Shown here: piece after piece, positions 49,339-59,597 of the stretch
Layout of the letters: each line of letters opens with the position of its first letter
Position numbering within the stretch: position 1 is the first letter of the stretch
Program-made: the position numbers and the translations under genes
Source of the DNA: Paraburkholderia phenazinium
GTDB lineage: Bacteria > Pseudomonadota > Gammaproteobacteria > Burkholderiales > Burkholderiaceae
Direction of reading: 5' to 3'
Length of the DNA stretch: 64,000 nucleotides
NCBI RefSeq assembly: GCF_900142845.1
Contig: NZ_FSRU01000001.1
Location: 620,001 to 684,000, forward strand
The notes under the pieces: generated by a model
What the model saw: only the letters and a program-made list of their open reading frames with translations
Told to the model about the DNA's origin: nothing
Database searches by the model: none

Positions 49339-49615
49339 AGATTCCGTGACCCTTTACGAGCTAACAGCGCGTATTTATCGACGTGTCTACCTGTCGCAGG
49401 GGCGAAGAAAGGTTAGATCGCGGCTCCCCTGCAATTTTACGTGTCATTGTCAAATCTTCCCGGATTTTTCAAGTTTTGGCATTCTTGTCGCGCATTTTCG
49501 CGTAGACTCCGGTCGTCAAAGTATCCCCGCCGTTCTGTATTGCGCGGCAAGGGAAGTTCATGGAGCTGCGCGCCCGAACTGCCCTCGTCGCTGCTCAGCG
49601 GCCGCCCATGTTCAT

Positions 49616-50005
49616 ATGAAAATCGCGATACTAGAATCCGATCTCAAAGCACTTGATTGCGCACTCGAAACGTTGTCATCCGCCGGGCACATCTGTTTTG
49701 GCGTGGTGAGCGACAAAGCATTACGCGAATTGCTGGGAGAGGTGTCCATTGACCTGGTCATGCTCGATTGGGCCGCTCCGGATTTCGCTCGATACGATAC
49801 GCTGTGCTATCTCTCCCGTCATAGGTCCGAAACGCCAGTCATCCTGTGCGTCACACCGCTTACGTCGGAAAAGGCGATTCTCTCCGGGATTGAGCGCGGC
49901 GCGAAGATCTGTCTCGAGAAGCCAGTGAACACCGACCAGTCCCTCGTGCATATCCACGCCTTGGAATGTCACGGCCATTCGTACCCCGCTTTCGCTACTT
50001 CCTGA
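49616..50005 (+). CDS. Stand-alone response-regulator receiver-like domain
   Basis: A 129-residue single-domain protein beginning MKIAILESDLKALDCALETL. The putative phospho-acceptor aspartate lies in LVMLDW and the conserved lysine in CLEKPVN, so the receiver fold looks intact, with ESD in place of the usual acidic pair. There is no output domain and no histidine kinase nearby. The in-frame region upstream to 49346 does not look coding. Confidence 0.7.
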   Translation: MKIAILESDLKALDCALETLSSAGHICFGVVSDKALRELLGEVSIDLVMLDWAAPDFARYDTLCYLSRHRSETPVILCVTPLTSEKAILSGIERGAKICLEKPVNTDQSLVHIHALECHGHSYPAFATS

Positions 50006-50304
50006 ACTACCCGCACGCTCTCCGGCGAACCGACTGCTGACGATCGTCTCGGCTCAGTGCAACGCACTTTCGGTAAAGCATTGCTGTATCCGTCAACATG
50101 ATGGTGGATTCAGCCATTCCGTGCCCGGCGTGATCACAGCCGGATACCATCTGGTGGTCGATTGCGCAGCTAAGCGTCTGTCAAAGCATGTGTCTAATTG
50201 CTTGTGATTAAACGTTTGTTATCCTAAGTTACACAACCTGCCGCAACGACGTGTAATTCGGGGTAGCTATAGCCCGCCACTCCGATTCTGCAACTGACGA
50301 CGTC
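50006..50304. other. Gap with possible promoter only
   Basis: No gene is seen. TTGCTT (50198-50203) and TATCCT (50220-50225) at 16 bases' spacing could be a promoter for the small gene at 50305. Confidence 0.3.
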
Positions 50305-50622
50305 ATGGATGTGCAAGAGATGGATGAGTTTCTTCCGGCATATTTGATCCGCGAACAAGCAGCGGTGGGCGCACTTGTGATGTTTGGCGTACTGCGCATT
50401 ATGGGCGCGGCCGTCGCCGTCTCGAAGGGCTGGCGCATCGCGGCGGTCGAAAGATGCTTCATTGCGATTGCGGTGCTGTATTGCTTTCCGCAATTGTTCG
50501 ATCTACTGACGCAGTTGTATCGGGCGCGCGTCGCGGCTGCAGAGTTCGAAGGCAAAGCGATCGGGTGCGCGGTCGCACTCTTCTGTGCGCCTATTCTCAG
50601 TCATCGGCTGGGTTTCGAATAA
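50305..50622 (+). CDS. Hypothetical membrane protein, 105 aa
   Basis: Not recognised. Hydrophobic segments occur near residues 19-38 (AVGALVMFGVLRIMGAAVAV) and 49-68 (RCFIAIAVLYCFPQLFDLLT), and a third near 84-98. No clear ribosome site. Composition is protein-like, but the minus-strand frames across it are also open, so strand choice is moderate. Confidence 0.45.
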   Translation: MDVQEMDEFLPAYLIREQAAVGALVMFGVLRIMGAAVAVSKGWRIAAVERCFIAIAVLYCFPQLFDLLTQLYRARVAAAEFEGKAIGCAVALFCAPILSHRLGFE

Positions 50623-50666
50623 CTGTGGATCATTGGGTACATGCCCACACGGCGAGCGCCGAAACG

Positions 50667-51671
50667 TTATGCTGACGCAGTCGACCGGCGCTTGATCAAG
50701 CGATACTCAGTCGGCGTGGTCCCTAGATATCTGCGAAAGAGCTTCGAGAGACGCCCGCCGCTGCCAATACCGCAGCGTCGCGCTACCTTGTCGACCGGTA
50801 GATCGCTTTCAGCAAGCAGGCGGCAGCACATGTCCAGCCGGACGAACAGAAGGTAGTCAGAGGGCGTCACGCCCATTTCCGTCTTGAAGCGCCGGAGGAA
50901 GTTGCGCGAACTCATAGAGACGACTTTGGCGACGTCATCGATCTTGATTGCGCGTTCACCATTCATCTCGAGCCAACGTGCCGAGCTGCGTATTTTCTCG
51001 CTGACACCGACTGATGCGTTTCGGCAAACGATCGCCGTGAACTGCGTTTCCAGCAGCGGCTCGATACCGCTGGCGATGTTGTGTGCGATTCCGGCGCCGA
51101 GATCGCTTTCGACTACCGCCAGCGCAGCATGGAGCGGATGGATAATCTCGGGAGACGGCCGGGATTTTAGTCCGTCATGCAACACCTGAGTGCGTGGCGC
51201 GCCGCGACGCGGATCGGCTGCGGTCGGTCCCAACCCGGCTGCGTCGAGCAGGAGGCGTCCTTCGGCGATTGGAAATATCACTTCCGCGCAGGGGGAAGTG
51301 CGCCGCAGCCAGTCGACGAGGCGTCCATCGCGAAGCGCGGCATGCACACCCGTGCCGCCTGCGATGAACAGTGCGTGGAAATGGTCGCCATCATGACGCG
51401 TGCCGATCGTCTCGGTCGAGAGCAAGGCGGACGAGGAACTCGATATCCTGCCGCCAGTGGCCGACAACAGGCAGACCTCGTATCGAACCAGGGAACTCCG
51501 GGTAGTCTCGCCCACGGCATTGGCTGACTGGAAGATCTCTGCGACCGCGGCTGCGTCGGGCAATGCGAAGCCGTTAAACAGGACAATGCCAATGCGCTTC
51601 ACTGGGCAGCCGTTCGGCATGACCTGAGATTGCGCGGCATGCTGCCAGTCGCGAGCCGGATAACCTGCCAT
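50667..51671 (-). CDS. GlxA-family AraC-type regulator, copy 2
   Basis: A 334-residue paralogue of the 46329 gene: IGIVLFNGFALPDAAAVAEI, ALFIAGGTGVHAALRDGRLV and the AraC domain MSSRNFLRRFKTEMGVTPSD with ARRCGIGSGGRLSKLFRRYL. The start at 51671 follows GGGGGATG. Similarity to copy 1 is high over the whole length, so they arose by duplication. A direct repeat GAATTGG(C/T)TA occurs twice, 30 bases apart, at 51773 and 51803 upstream. Confidence 0.87.
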   Translation of the reverse strand: MAGYPARDWQHAAQSQVMPNGCPVKRIGIVLFNGFALPDAAAVAEIFQSANAVGETTRSSLVRYEVCLLSATGGRISSSSSALLSTETIGTRHDGDHFHALFIAGGTGVHAALRDGRLVDWLRRTSPCAEVIFPIAEGRLLLDAAGLGPTAADPRRGAPRTQVLHDGLKSRPSPEIIHPLHAALAVVESDLGAGIAHNIASGIEPLLETQFTAIVCRNASVGVSEKIRSSARWLEMNGERAIKIDDVAKVVSMSSRNFLRRFKTEMGVTPSDYLLFVRLDMCCRLLAESDLPVDKVARRCGIGSGGRLSKLFRRYLGTTPTEYRLIKRRSTASA

Positions 51672-51907
51672 CTGAGCATCCCCCGAAGATGGTGACCTCC
51701 TCCGGCGATAGCGCCGGTGCTTGTTCGGCGGCCATGCTACACACAGAATCCAGACAACATGAATGCATGGCTGAATTGGCTAATACGTTGGCGGGGATGG
51801 GCGAATTGGTTAGGAAAGCAGAGTGTCGTTCCGGTGCGCCGGTAGAGGAAATACGCTACCCTGGGCGACCTCGCCATACGGTGATGAAGAGAAACAGCTC
51901 GGCGCCG

Positions 51908-52456
51908 TTAGTAGACTTCGGCCGAACTGAAGCTGACGCCTTTCACATTCCCGGGGGCGGGAAGCGGAGGGCGGTCGAGATTCCACGCGATGTTGACGTC
52001 AGGATCGTCCCACTGCAACGTCCGTTCGTGTTCGGGAATCCGGCGTTCGGTGGCCTTGCACAAAATCTCTGCGACTTCCGATAGCACCACGAAACCGTGC
52101 GCAAAACCGGGCGGTATCCAAAGCTGATGGCAATTCGCTGCCGATAGCCGTGCGCTGACCCAGCGGCCAAATGTGGTCGACCAACGTCGCAGGTCGACAG
52201 CGACATCGAGCACCTCGCCCGATACGACCCGGATCAGTTTGCCCTGCGGGCGCTGGATCTGATAGTGCAGGCCGTACAGGACGTTGTTGGGCGAAACAGT
52301 GTGGTATTCCTGGGAGAAGGTGTAGCCGCGCGCCACCTTTTCGTCGAACTCGTGTTGGTCAAAGCTTTCGAAAAATGCGCCGCGAGCGTCGCTGGAGATG
52401 TGTGGCTCGATCAGCTTGACGTCGCGAATCGATGTGTGTTGAACCTTAATGGTCAT
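51908..52456 (-). CDS. rfbC: dTDP-4-dehydrorhamnose 3,5-epimerase
   Basis: A 182-residue cupin enzyme that epimerises dTDP-4-keto-6-deoxyglucose to the L-rhamnose precursor. The family segments DARGAFFESFDQHEF, SQEYHTVSPNNVLYGLHYQI and the catalytic histidine region LWIPPGFAHGFVVLSE are present. The start at 52456 (MTIKVQHTSIRDV) is chosen; the open frame to 52576 has no support. Its usual partners rfbA, rfbB and rfbD are absent here, and it faces away from the exopolysaccharide operon. Confidence 0.93.
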   Translation of the reverse strand: MTIKVQHTSIRDVKLIEPHISSDARGAFFESFDQHEFDEKVARGYTFSQEYHTVSPNNVLYGLHYQIQRPQGKLIRVVSGEVLDVAVDLRRWSTTFGRWVSARLSAANCHQLWIPPGFAHGFVVLSEVAEILCKATERRIPEHERTLQWDDPDVNIAWNLDRPPLPAPGNVKGVSFSSAEVY

Positions 52457-52565
52457 GACGGCGATCAGGCTGAAAACAGAAAGGCAGCGAAAAGCACTGC
52501 GTATGACGCTTGATCTTACCAGGCTGCCTGGGTTCGTTTCCGCCAAATCAGTGGAGTAGAACGCC

Positions 52566-52691
52566 ATGCGGCGCAAACGCTACACACCTATTGCAATGCC
52601 GCATATTTTCCGGATCCGTGATGCCGTTGGCGGACTAGCGCTAGCAGTCTTCTTCCTATACGACGCGGCTTATGCGCGGCCGATGCATTAA
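52566..52691 (+). CDS. Possible small protein (41 aa)
   Basis: ATG with GGAG nine bases upstream, reading MRRKRYTPIAMPHIFRIRDA then a hydrophobic stretch (VGGLALAVFFLYDAAYA) and stop. It could be a membrane peptide or a signal-peptide-like secreted peptide. No family is known; chance is possible. Confidence 0.3.
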   Translation: MRRKRYTPIAMPHIFRIRDAVGGLALAVFFLYDAAYARPMH

Positions 52692-52882
52692 TTACCGCAT
52701 CGGAAAAATTGCCCCGCATAGAGCATAAGCACATCTTCGGGTGAGTGTTCACGCAACGTTCAGCAGCCACGCATAGTCCGCGCAGCCGCGTGTCCAGCGC
52801 CTTAGCGTGTGTCCTTAAGCAAAACCATGAGTGGCGCGAACGGCATGGCGTGAACGACCACCTGGGGTCCTGTGGGCTAATC

Positions 52883-52942
52883 CGCCAACATGTTGGCGCT
52901 TTCCGTCAGCCACGTTACGTCATTTGGCGGTCTATGTATGAT
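52883..52942 (+). promoter_or_regulatory. Perfect palindrome and promoter upstream of the GlxA/exopolysaccharide unit
   Basis: CGCCAACATGTTGGCG (52883-52898) is a perfect 16-base palindrome. It is followed by TTACGT (52915-52920) and TATGAT (52937-52942) at 16 bases' spacing, with the regulator's ATG at 53013. The palindrome is a strong operator candidate. The remainder of the 556-base gap shows only the small frame at 52566. Confidence 0.5.
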
Positions 52943-53012
52943 GCGCTGCAACTCGCAAGAATTATCGTTGCGAATGAGACGTCGCTAAACCGCTTAACGC
53001 TGAGGGAGTTCT

Positions 53013-54050
53013 ATGGTGTATGCAGGTCTCGACAATCCGGATAACGGAGCGGCGTCTGCCTCAGGGAAGAGGCGAAGACGCACGGTTCGAGACATTGGCG
53101 TTGTGTTGTTCGAAGGATTCTCGTTGCTCACGGCTGGTGTGATCCCAGAGGTATTCCAGGTGGCAAACGAGATCTGCGTTGCCCGATCGAGAGGGGATGT
53201 GCTGTATGACGTCCGTTTTTACTCGGCCGACGGGGGCAACGTGGCGTGTTCTTCATCGATCAACGTCTGGACATACGCCTGCGATGCACGAAACGCCATC
53301 GGCTTTGACGCTCTGTTTATCGTGGGCGGAGAGGGCGCGCAAAACGCGGCGCGTGACGAGCGAGTCGTGGGATGGCTCCGGGAGGTCCTGCCGTTGAGCG
53401 AGGTGGTGAAGCCGATTGGCGAGGGGCGCTTGCTGCTGGAGGCCGCAGGTGTTGTCAGTTCGGGACAGTCGCACAGCCCGAACGGCTGGCCGCCGAATCC
53501 GGCTGGGATTGCGGATGACGATGTGCACGAAGACGCCGATCGTTATGAGCCGGCCAAGACGGCGCTGATGCTGGTCAAGCGCGATCTTGGCATCGACGTT
53601 GCGCGGGAAGCCGTTGGGCGTCTCTCGCTCAATGGTTCCCCGATCGTCGCATCGGTATTGTCGGATTCGAGTACACCGACCCGGGCCGAGAAGGTGCGGG
53701 CGTCGGCGCGGTGGCTAAAAGAGAATTGTGGCCGGCCCATCTCCGTGAGCGAAGCGGTACGGGTGGCGGCGATGAGCGAGCGGAACTTCCTGCGGTGTTT
53801 CAAGCAGGAGATTGGCGTGACACCTTCGGAGTTCCTGTTGCGGACCCGTCTGGAGATGACGTCCCGGTTGCTGGCGGAGACGGATTCTCCCATCGACAGG
53901 ATTGCGAAACGCTGCGGGTGGATCAACGGTGACCGGCTTGCGAAGATTTTCCGCAAACGGATGGGTCTCACGCCTTCGGAATATCGCTTGCGCACCCGTG
54001 GCTCGGTGCCCAGCGACGTCTCAGAGTTGAAAGGACCTTTGACCACGTAG
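53013..54050 (+). CDS. GlxA-family AraC-type regulator, copy 3, upstream of exopolysaccharide genes
   Basis: A 345-residue member of the same family, more diverged: IGVVLFEGFSLLTAGVIPEV, ALFIVGGEGAQNAARDERVV and the AraC domain MSERNFLRCFKQEIGVTPSE with AKRCGWINGDRLAKIFRKRM. A GAGGGAG site precedes the ATG. It lies 60 bases upstream of manC, in the same direction, so it is likely to control the polysaccharide operon and may be co-transcribed with it. Confidence 0.87.
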   Translation: MVYAGLDNPDNGAASASGKRRRRTVRDIGVVLFEGFSLLTAGVIPEVFQVANEICVARSRGDVLYDVRFYSADGGNVACSSSINVWTYACDARNAIGFDALFIVGGEGAQNAARDERVVGWLREVLPLSEVVKPIGEGRLLLEAAGVVSSGQSHSPNGWPPNPAGIADDDVHEDADRYEPAKTALMLVKRDLGIDVAREAVGRLSLNGSPIVASVLSDSSTPTRAEKVRASARWLKENCGRPISVSEAVRVAAMSERNFLRCFKQEIGVTPSEFLLRTRLEMTSRLLAETDSPIDRIAKRCGWINGDRLAKIFRKRMGLTPSEYRLRTRGSVPSDVSELKGPLTT

Positions 54051-54110
54051 TTTCTATCGATTGAGCGCACGTTGTCGGCTCGCCGGCGCATGAGAATAGG
54101 AGTACTTATC

Positions 54111-55643
54111 GTGTCATCGTTGAAAGATGAAGTCGGCCAAGACAACGGCGCTAGCGAGCCAGTCCACAAGGAAGAAGATCGTAGCGGCCGATTGAGGGCG
54201 TCAGCGCGTCTCGTGCCGGTCGTTCTGGCCGGTGGAGCCGGTTCGCGCTTGTGGCCGATGTCGCGCGAGCAATATCCGAAGCAACTGATTGGCGTGCTTG
54301 GCCCCGACTCGTTGCTGCAGGAAACCGTTGGGCGCATGAAGGGCTTCCCTTCCGAGGCGGGTGTGGCATGCGCGCCGATCATCGTGTGCGGGGACGAACA
54401 CCGGTTCGTGACGGCGGAACAGCTTCGCGCAAGCGGCATCGATGCGCGCATCGTAGTCGAGCCGATGCGGCGCGACACCGCACCGGCGTTGACGCTCGCT
54501 GCTGCAGTGGCATGTGCGGACGGTGAGGACGCGATTGTGATTGCGATGCCGGCAGATCACGCAATTGCCGACGTCGTTGCGTTTCAGCGGGCTGTTGCGC
54601 TTGCCATGGAGTACGCGCAAGCCGGCGCGATTGTCACGCTTGGCGTGCCGCCGACGCGGGCTGATACCGGCTTTGGTTATATCAAGCTGGGTGCTGATCT
54701 CGGCGCAGGTGCTCAGCGGATTGAGCGCTTTGTGGAGAAACCCGCATTGGAGCTTGCTACGCAGTACCTCGCGTCGGGACAGTACTGGTGGAACAGCGGG
54801 ATTTTTGTGGTGCGAGCAAGCGTATGGCTCGAGACCATTGCCAAGCTGCAACCGGCGATGCGTGACGCGTGCGCGTTGGCGTTCGTGCAGGGGATAAACG
54901 AAGGTCAATTTTTTCGACCGAGCGCCGACGCCTTCAAACAGTCGCCGTCCGACTCGATCGACTACGCGGTTATGGAACGACTCGGATCGGATGAGGAACT
55001 GCCGTCGGGTGTGGTCGTGCCGCTCGAAGCAGGCTGGTCGGATCTTGGTTCATGGGATGCCGTGTGGGATGCGCTGGACAAGGATGGGGATGGCAATGTC
55101 GGACGCGGCCGTGTGGTGTTCGAAGGGGCGACGTCGAGTTTCGCGCATTCGGAAGGGCGGCTGGTTGCGTGTGTGGGGGTGACTAATGTCGTGGTGGTGG
55201 AGACAGCTGACGCGGTACTGGTAGCTGATCGCTCACGCGTGCAGGACGTGAAAGGCCTGGTGTCGCGAATTCGCGCCCAGCAGGCGCCAGAAGCTGAAAC
55301 GCACCGTAAGGTGCGTCGCCCTTGGGGCTCATACGACTTGATCGATCACGGCGACCGCTTTCAGGTTAAGCGGATCGTTGTGCAGCCGGGCGGTCGCCTC
55401 TCGCTGCAACTGCATCACCATCGCGCCGAACACTGGATTGTGGTGAGCGGCACGGCGCGCGTCACCTGTGGCGAAGAGCAGTTTTTGCTGTGCGAGAACC
55501 AGTCCACCTTCATTCCGCTGGGCGTGCGTCATCGCCTCGAAAACCCGGGCAAGTTGCCGCTCGAACTGATCGAAGTTCAGTCGGGATCCTATCTCGACGA
55601 AGACGACATCCTGCGCTTTGACGACACATACGGGCGTGCCTGA
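54111..55643 (+). CDS. manC: Mannose-1-phosphate guanylyltransferase / mannose-6-phosphate isomerase (bifunctional)
   Basis: Makes GDP-mannose. The N-terminal nucleotidyltransferase has the signature VVLAGGAGSRLWPMSREQYP with FVEKP, and the C-terminal cupin isomerase has GGRLSLQLHHHRAEHW. GTG at 54111 with AGGAG eight bases upstream is chosen (510 residues); in-frame starts at 54072 and 54090 are alternatives. The arrangement matches BceA-type proteins of cepacian clusters. Its GDP-mannose feeds gmd downstream. Confidence 0.95.
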   Translation: MSSLKDEVGQDNGASEPVHKEEDRSGRLRASARLVPVVLAGGAGSRLWPMSREQYPKQLIGVLGPDSLLQETVGRMKGFPSEAGVACAPIIVCGDEHRFVTAEQLRASGIDARIVVEPMRRDTAPALTLAAAVACADGEDAIVIAMPADHAIADVVAFQRAVALAMEYAQAGAIVTLGVPPTRADTGFGYIKLGADLGAGAQRIERFVEKPALELATQYLASGQYWWNSGIFVVRASVWLETIAKLQPAMRDACALAFVQGINEGQFFRPSADAFKQSPSDSIDYAVMERLGSDEELPSGVVVPLEAGWSDLGSWDAVWDALDKDGDGNVGRGRVVFEGATSSFAHSEGRLVACVGVTNVVVVETADAVLVADRSRVQDVKGLVSRIRAQQAPEAETHRKVRRPWGSYDLIDHGDRFQVKRIVVQPGGRLSLQLHHHRAEHWIVVSGTARVTCGEEQFLLCENQSTFIPLGVRHRLENPGKLPLELIEVQSGSYLDEDDILRFDDTYGRA

Positions 55644-55685
55644 ACGGCGTCTGACCGAGTTCGTATTCATCGAAGGAGGCTCGAA

Positions 55686-57065
55686 ATGCCTGGCTTACAA
55701 GGTTTGATCGCTCGGCTAGTGGATGTCGCCCTCATCGTCGCCGGCGCCATGCTGGCGGCGCACGTACGGTACGAAGATTTCGGGCAGAACCGGCTGGATG
55801 CCGCTTTCATCACGTTTTCGGCGGCCTTTGCACTCGCGACGTTCCCGGTATTCGGGTTGTACGACTCGTGGCGCGGACGTTCCATGGTGAGCCTCGTGGG
55901 CAAGCTGGCGCTCGCCTGGATTGTCGTGCAGCTTTGCGGCCTTGCGCTGATGTTCTGCGTACACCGCACCGATTTCATCTCGCGCCTATGGTTCGCGTAC
56001 TGGACGGGCATCACAGGTAGCGCGCTGATCGCCTTGCGGGTGACGACGTACAGCGTGCTACGCGAAGTACGCCAGGCGGGGATGAATTTACGCCACGTGG
56101 TAGTGGTGGGACACGGTAAGCATTGCGAGGACGTGTTGCGCAAGATCAACGCTTCGCCCTCCGATGGTTTCCTCATTTCGGAGGTGTTCGACTCGCGCAG
56201 GATTTGCGGAAGCGTGGAGGGAGGCGACGGTCAACAGGACGACCTGAACGCACTGCTGCAATACGTGCGCGCCAACGATGTGCAGGAGGTGTGGCTGGCT
56301 ATGCCACTCACCGAGGAATCAATAATCCTGCGCGTCGTGAACGGATTCCGCAACGAACTGGTCAACGTGCGCTTCATTCCGGATGTGCAGAGCGTGGCGC
56401 TATTCGACAGCGGCATGATCGATCTGATCGGGGCGCCTGCCATTAACCTGATGGCGTCGCCGTTACCGCCGCACGCACTGGTGAAGAAAGACATCTTCGA
56501 TCGTGTCTTTGCCGCTGTGGCCTTGCTTGCCCTGGCTCCGGCGATGATCGTCATAGCGGTCGCAGTGAAGCTCTCGTCGCGTGGGCCGGTGTTTTTCAAG
56601 CAGTACCGCAAGGGTGCGGATGGTCGCGTCTTCCAGATCTACAAGTTCCGCTCGATGCGCTCGCATATGGAAAAGGCGGGTGTAGTTACACAGGCGACCA
56701 AGGGCGATCCACGTGTGACCAGCGTCGGCCGGTTCCTGCGGCGCACGAGTCTCGACGAACTTCCGCAGTTCATCAATGTGCTGCGCGGTGAAATGTCGGT
56801 CGTAGGGCCGCGTCCGCATGCGATCGAGCACGACGAAATTTATCAGGAAGTGGTGAATGGATACATTCATCGCTATCGCATCAAGCCGGGCATCACCGGT
56901 TGGGCACAGGTCAACGGCTTCCGTGGCGAAACCGATCGACTTGAGAAGATGGAGAAGCGGGTTGAACACGACTTGTATTACCTGCGGAACTGGTCATTTG
57001 TGCTCGACATGCGGATTGTGCTTGCGACCGTAGCGAAAGGGCTGGTCGGCAGTAACGTGTACTGA
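55686..57065 (+). CDS. Undecaprenyl-phosphate glycosyl-1-phosphate transferase (WcaJ-type)
   Basis: Starts repeat-unit assembly by putting a sugar phosphate, usually glucose, on undecaprenyl phosphate. The 459 residues include about five hydrophobic segments and a cytoplasmic CoA-binding-like region. The C-terminal bacterial sugar transferase domain has [40 protein letters not shown] and [21 protein letters not shown] ribosome site precedes the ATG. Confidence 0.93.
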   Translation: MPGLQGLIARLVDVALIVAGAMLAAHVRYEDFGQNRLDAAFITFSAAFALATFPVFGLYDSWRGRSMVSLVGKLALAWIVVQLCGLALMFCVHRTDFISRLWFAYWTGITGSALIALRVTTYSVLREVRQAGMNLRHVVVVGHGKHCEDVLRKINASPSDGFLISEVFDSRRICGSVEGGDGQQDDLNALLQYVRANDVQEVWLAMPLTEESIILRVVNGFRNELVNVRFIPDVQSVALFDSGMIDLIGAPAINLMASPLPPHALVKKDIFDRVFAAVALLALAPAMIVIAVAVKLSSRGPVFFKQYRKGADGRVFQIYKFRSMRSHMEKAGVVTQATKGDPRVTSVGRFLRRTSLDELPQFINVLRGEMSVVGPRPHAIEHDEIYQEVVNGYIHRYRIKPGITGWAQVNGFRGETDRLEKMEKRVEHDLYYLRNWSFVLDMRIVLATVAKGLVGSNVY

Positions 57066-57150
57066 GTGCGTCTTGAAGGCAGCAGTGCGGTCGATACAAG
57101 TAGACGTTTTCATAATGCATCGTAAAGCGATGTGAGTTTAGGGCTAACGG

Positions 57151-58350
57151 ATGAATTACGCGGAAGTTGTTCTAGTGACGGTACCAGGAAAGTGCCGCGA
57201 GAAGATCAAGCGCGCCAATCGGGCCTATCGCCTGCGAGCATTAGCACTGCTGGCATCGTGCGCTGCGTTGTCGGCCTGTTCGGTTGCACCCGGCATGCGG
57301 ATGCAAACGCCGGCGTCGATCCCGGTTAGTGCCGGAAGCGGTAAGAATCCGCCGGAGCGGGCTGACGTGCCCATCACGGAAATCACGATCGATCTGATCA
57401 AGCAGCTAAGAAATCAGGCGACGATTCCCTCCGTCTCCGCGGACGCCGGCCTCTTCGCAACACCGACACCGTACCTGATTGGTCCTGGCGACGTGTTGCA
57501 GATCACGGTCTGGGACCACCCGGAACTGGTGGAGGCCCAGGGGCCGCAGGTTTCGACGCCAAGCTCGCGGGCGTACGACCCCGCACCGGGGCATATCGTG
57601 GATCAAAACGGTGATCTTCAGTTTCCCTATGTTGGAAAGATACACGTTGCTTCCCTTCAGCCTGATGACGTGCAGAAGAAGTTGACCGCCGCGCTTGCGC
57701 AAGTGTTTCGCGATCCGCAGGTGACGGTCAGTGTGGCGTCGTTTCGCTCCAAGCAGGTGTATGTAGACGGCGAAGTGCGCGTGCCCGGTTCGGTTCCGGT
57801 AAATGACGTGCCCATGACGCTGTACGAGGCGGTCAGTCGTGCAGGCGGCTTTAGTGCGACTGCGGATCAGAGCCACATGGTGCTCGTGCGGGGTGCGAAT
57901 TCGTACCGCATCGATCTCTCGGCGATGATTGCACGCGGTGAGAATCCGTCTCGCATCATGTTGCGCAATGGAGACTTGCTGCGTGTACTGCCTCGCGATC
58001 AGAACGGCGTCTATGTGATGGGTGAGGTGAATAAGCCGCTGACCGCCCTTCCCATGCGAGACGGCTCGCTCTCGCTCAGCGACGCCATTTCGCAAGCGGG
58101 CAGTATCAACTCGAATACGGCCGACGCCGCTCAGATGTATGTCATTCGTGGAGCCTTGAACGCGGAGCCGCACGTATTTCATCTTGATGCACGCTCACCG
58201 GTTTCGATGGTGCTCGCCAATCAGTTTCAGCTTCAACCGAACGATGTCGTCTACGTCGACGGCAACGGCCTGGTGCGGCTGAATCGCGTGTTGAGTCTGT
58301 TGTTGCCCGCAGTCAATGCTGGCCTGACAGCCGCCGTGCTGACCAAGTAA
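57151..58350 (+). CDS. wza: Polysaccharide export outer-membrane lipoprotein (Wza type)
   Basis: Forms the outer-membrane export channel. The 399 residues have a signal with lipobox LSAC near residue 43, then the Poly_export domain ([20 protein letters not shown] near residue 110) and SLBB repeats ([34 protein letters not shown]). The 30-residue N-terminal region before the hydrophobic core is longer than usual. It works with the Wzc-like kinase at 61291. Confidence 0.93.
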   Translation: MNYAEVVLVTVPGKCREKIKRANRAYRLRALALLASCAALSACSVAPGMRMQTPASIPVSAGSGKNPPERADVPITEITIDLIKQLRNQATIPSVSADAGLFATPTPYLIGPGDVLQITVWDHPELVEAQGPQVSTPSSRAYDPAPGHIVDQNGDLQFPYVGKIHVASLQPDDVQKKLTAALAQVFRDPQVTVSVASFRSKQVYVDGEVRVPGSVPVNDVPMTLYEAVSRAGGFSATADQSHMVLVRGANSYRIDLSAMIARGENPSRIMLRNGDLLRVLPRDQNGVYVMGEVNKPLTALPMRDGSLSLSDAISQAGSINSNTADAAQMYVIRGALNAEPHVFHLDARSPVSMVLANQFQLQPNDVVYVDGNGLVRLNRVLSLLLPAVNAGLTAAVLTK

Positions 58351-58474
58351 TTCGATGCGGGCATTGCTTCGATGCTGCGATCGCTTCAGGCGCGCGATTT
58401 GGCAAGCCGCTTGGAAATGCACCGGGATAGTTGAGAACGATCTCGATAGCGAATATTGGATATGGAGCTGAATC

Positions 58475-59593
58475 ATGACACGTAAAGTTGCGTTGATTAC
58501 CGGTGTGACGGGGCAGGATGGATCGTACCTGGCGGAATTGCTGTTGGACAAGGGATACGAAGTGCACGGCATCAAGCGTCGTGCCTCGTTGTTCAATACC
58601 GATCGAATCGATCACCTTTACCAGGACCCGCATGTATCGGACCGCCGGTTCGTCTTGCATCACGGCGATCTTACGGATTCGACGAGTATCGTGCGCGTTA
58701 TTCAGCGAGTGCAGCCGGACGAGATCTATAACCTCGCGGCACAGAGTCACGTCGCGGTTTCGTTCGAGGAACCCGAGTACACGGCGAACGCAGACGGGAT
58801 TGGCGCGTTACGTATCCTCGAGGCAATTCGCATCCTGTCGCTTGAGAAGAAGACCCGGTTCTATCAGGCATCGACATCCGAGCTGTATGGTCTCGTCCAG
58901 GAAATCCCGCAACGGGAGACCACCCCATTTTATCCGCGTAGCCCGTACGCGGTGGCGAAGCTCTACGCGTACTGGATTACCGTCAACTATCGGGAAGCCT
59001 ATGGCATGTACGCCTGCAACGGGATACTTTTCAATCACGAGTCACCGGTACGTGGGGAGACGTTTGTCACACGAAAAATCACACGTGCGCTCTCGCGAAT
59101 TGCCGTTGGCTTGCAAGACTGTCTGTACCTCGGAAATCTCTCGGCCCTTCGAGACTGGGGCCACGCGCGCGATTACGTCGAGATGCAATGGCTGATGCTC
59201 CAGCAAGAGCAGGCGGAAGACTTCGTCATTGCGACGGGGGTTCAACACAGCGTCCGGACGTTCGTCGAGCGCGCCGCGATGGAGCTCGGCATCGTCCTGC
59301 GTTTCGAACGTTCAGGCGTCGACGAGATCGCGGTCGTGGAGGCGGTTCAGAAACCCGAGGTCAAGGTCAAGCCGGGTGACGTGATTGTGCGTGTCGACCC
59401 ACGCTATTTTCGTCCGACTGAGGTCGAAACCTTGCTGGGCGACGCCACGAATGCGAAGACGAAGCTGGGATGGACCCCGAAAATCTCGTTCGAGAGCCTG
59501 GTTAAGGAAATGGTGCAGGGAGACTACCAGGCGGCAAAACGCGATGCCCTGGTCAAGCTCGCAGGCTTCGCGACCTTTGCGTACAACGAGTAA
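58475..59593 (+). CDS. gmd: GDP-mannose 4,6-dehydratase
   Basis: Converts GDP-mannose to GDP-4-keto-6-deoxymannose. The 372-residue short-chain dehydrogenase has the NADP motif [34 protein letters not shown], the STSELYG active-site segment and the YxxxK pair in [12 protein letters not shown]. It is followed after four bases by the fucose synthase gene, a conserved pair. Confidence 0.96.
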   Translation: MTRKVALITGVTGQDGSYLAELLLDKGYEVHGIKRRASLFNTDRIDHLYQDPHVSDRRFVLHHGDLTDSTSIVRVIQRVQPDEIYNLAAQSHVAVSFEEPEYTANADGIGALRILEAIRILSLEKKTRFYQASTSELYGLVQEIPQRETTPFYPRSPYAVAKLYAYWITVNYREAYGMYACNGILFNHESPVRGETFVTRKITRALSRIAVGLQDCLYLGNLSALRDWGHARDYVEMQWLMLQQEQAEDFVIATGVQHSVRTFVERAAMELGIVLRFERSGVDEIAVVEAVQKPEVKVKPGDVIVRVDPRYFRPTEVETLLGDATNAKTKLGWTPKISFESLVKEMVQGDYQAAKRDALVKLAGFATFAYNE

Positions 59594-59597
59594 CAAA

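Noticed and set aside
52745..53044. 99-codon plus-strand frame upstream of the third GlxA regulator
   Set aside because: It overlaps the regulator start, lacks a ribosome site and crosses the palindrome and promoter-like elements.
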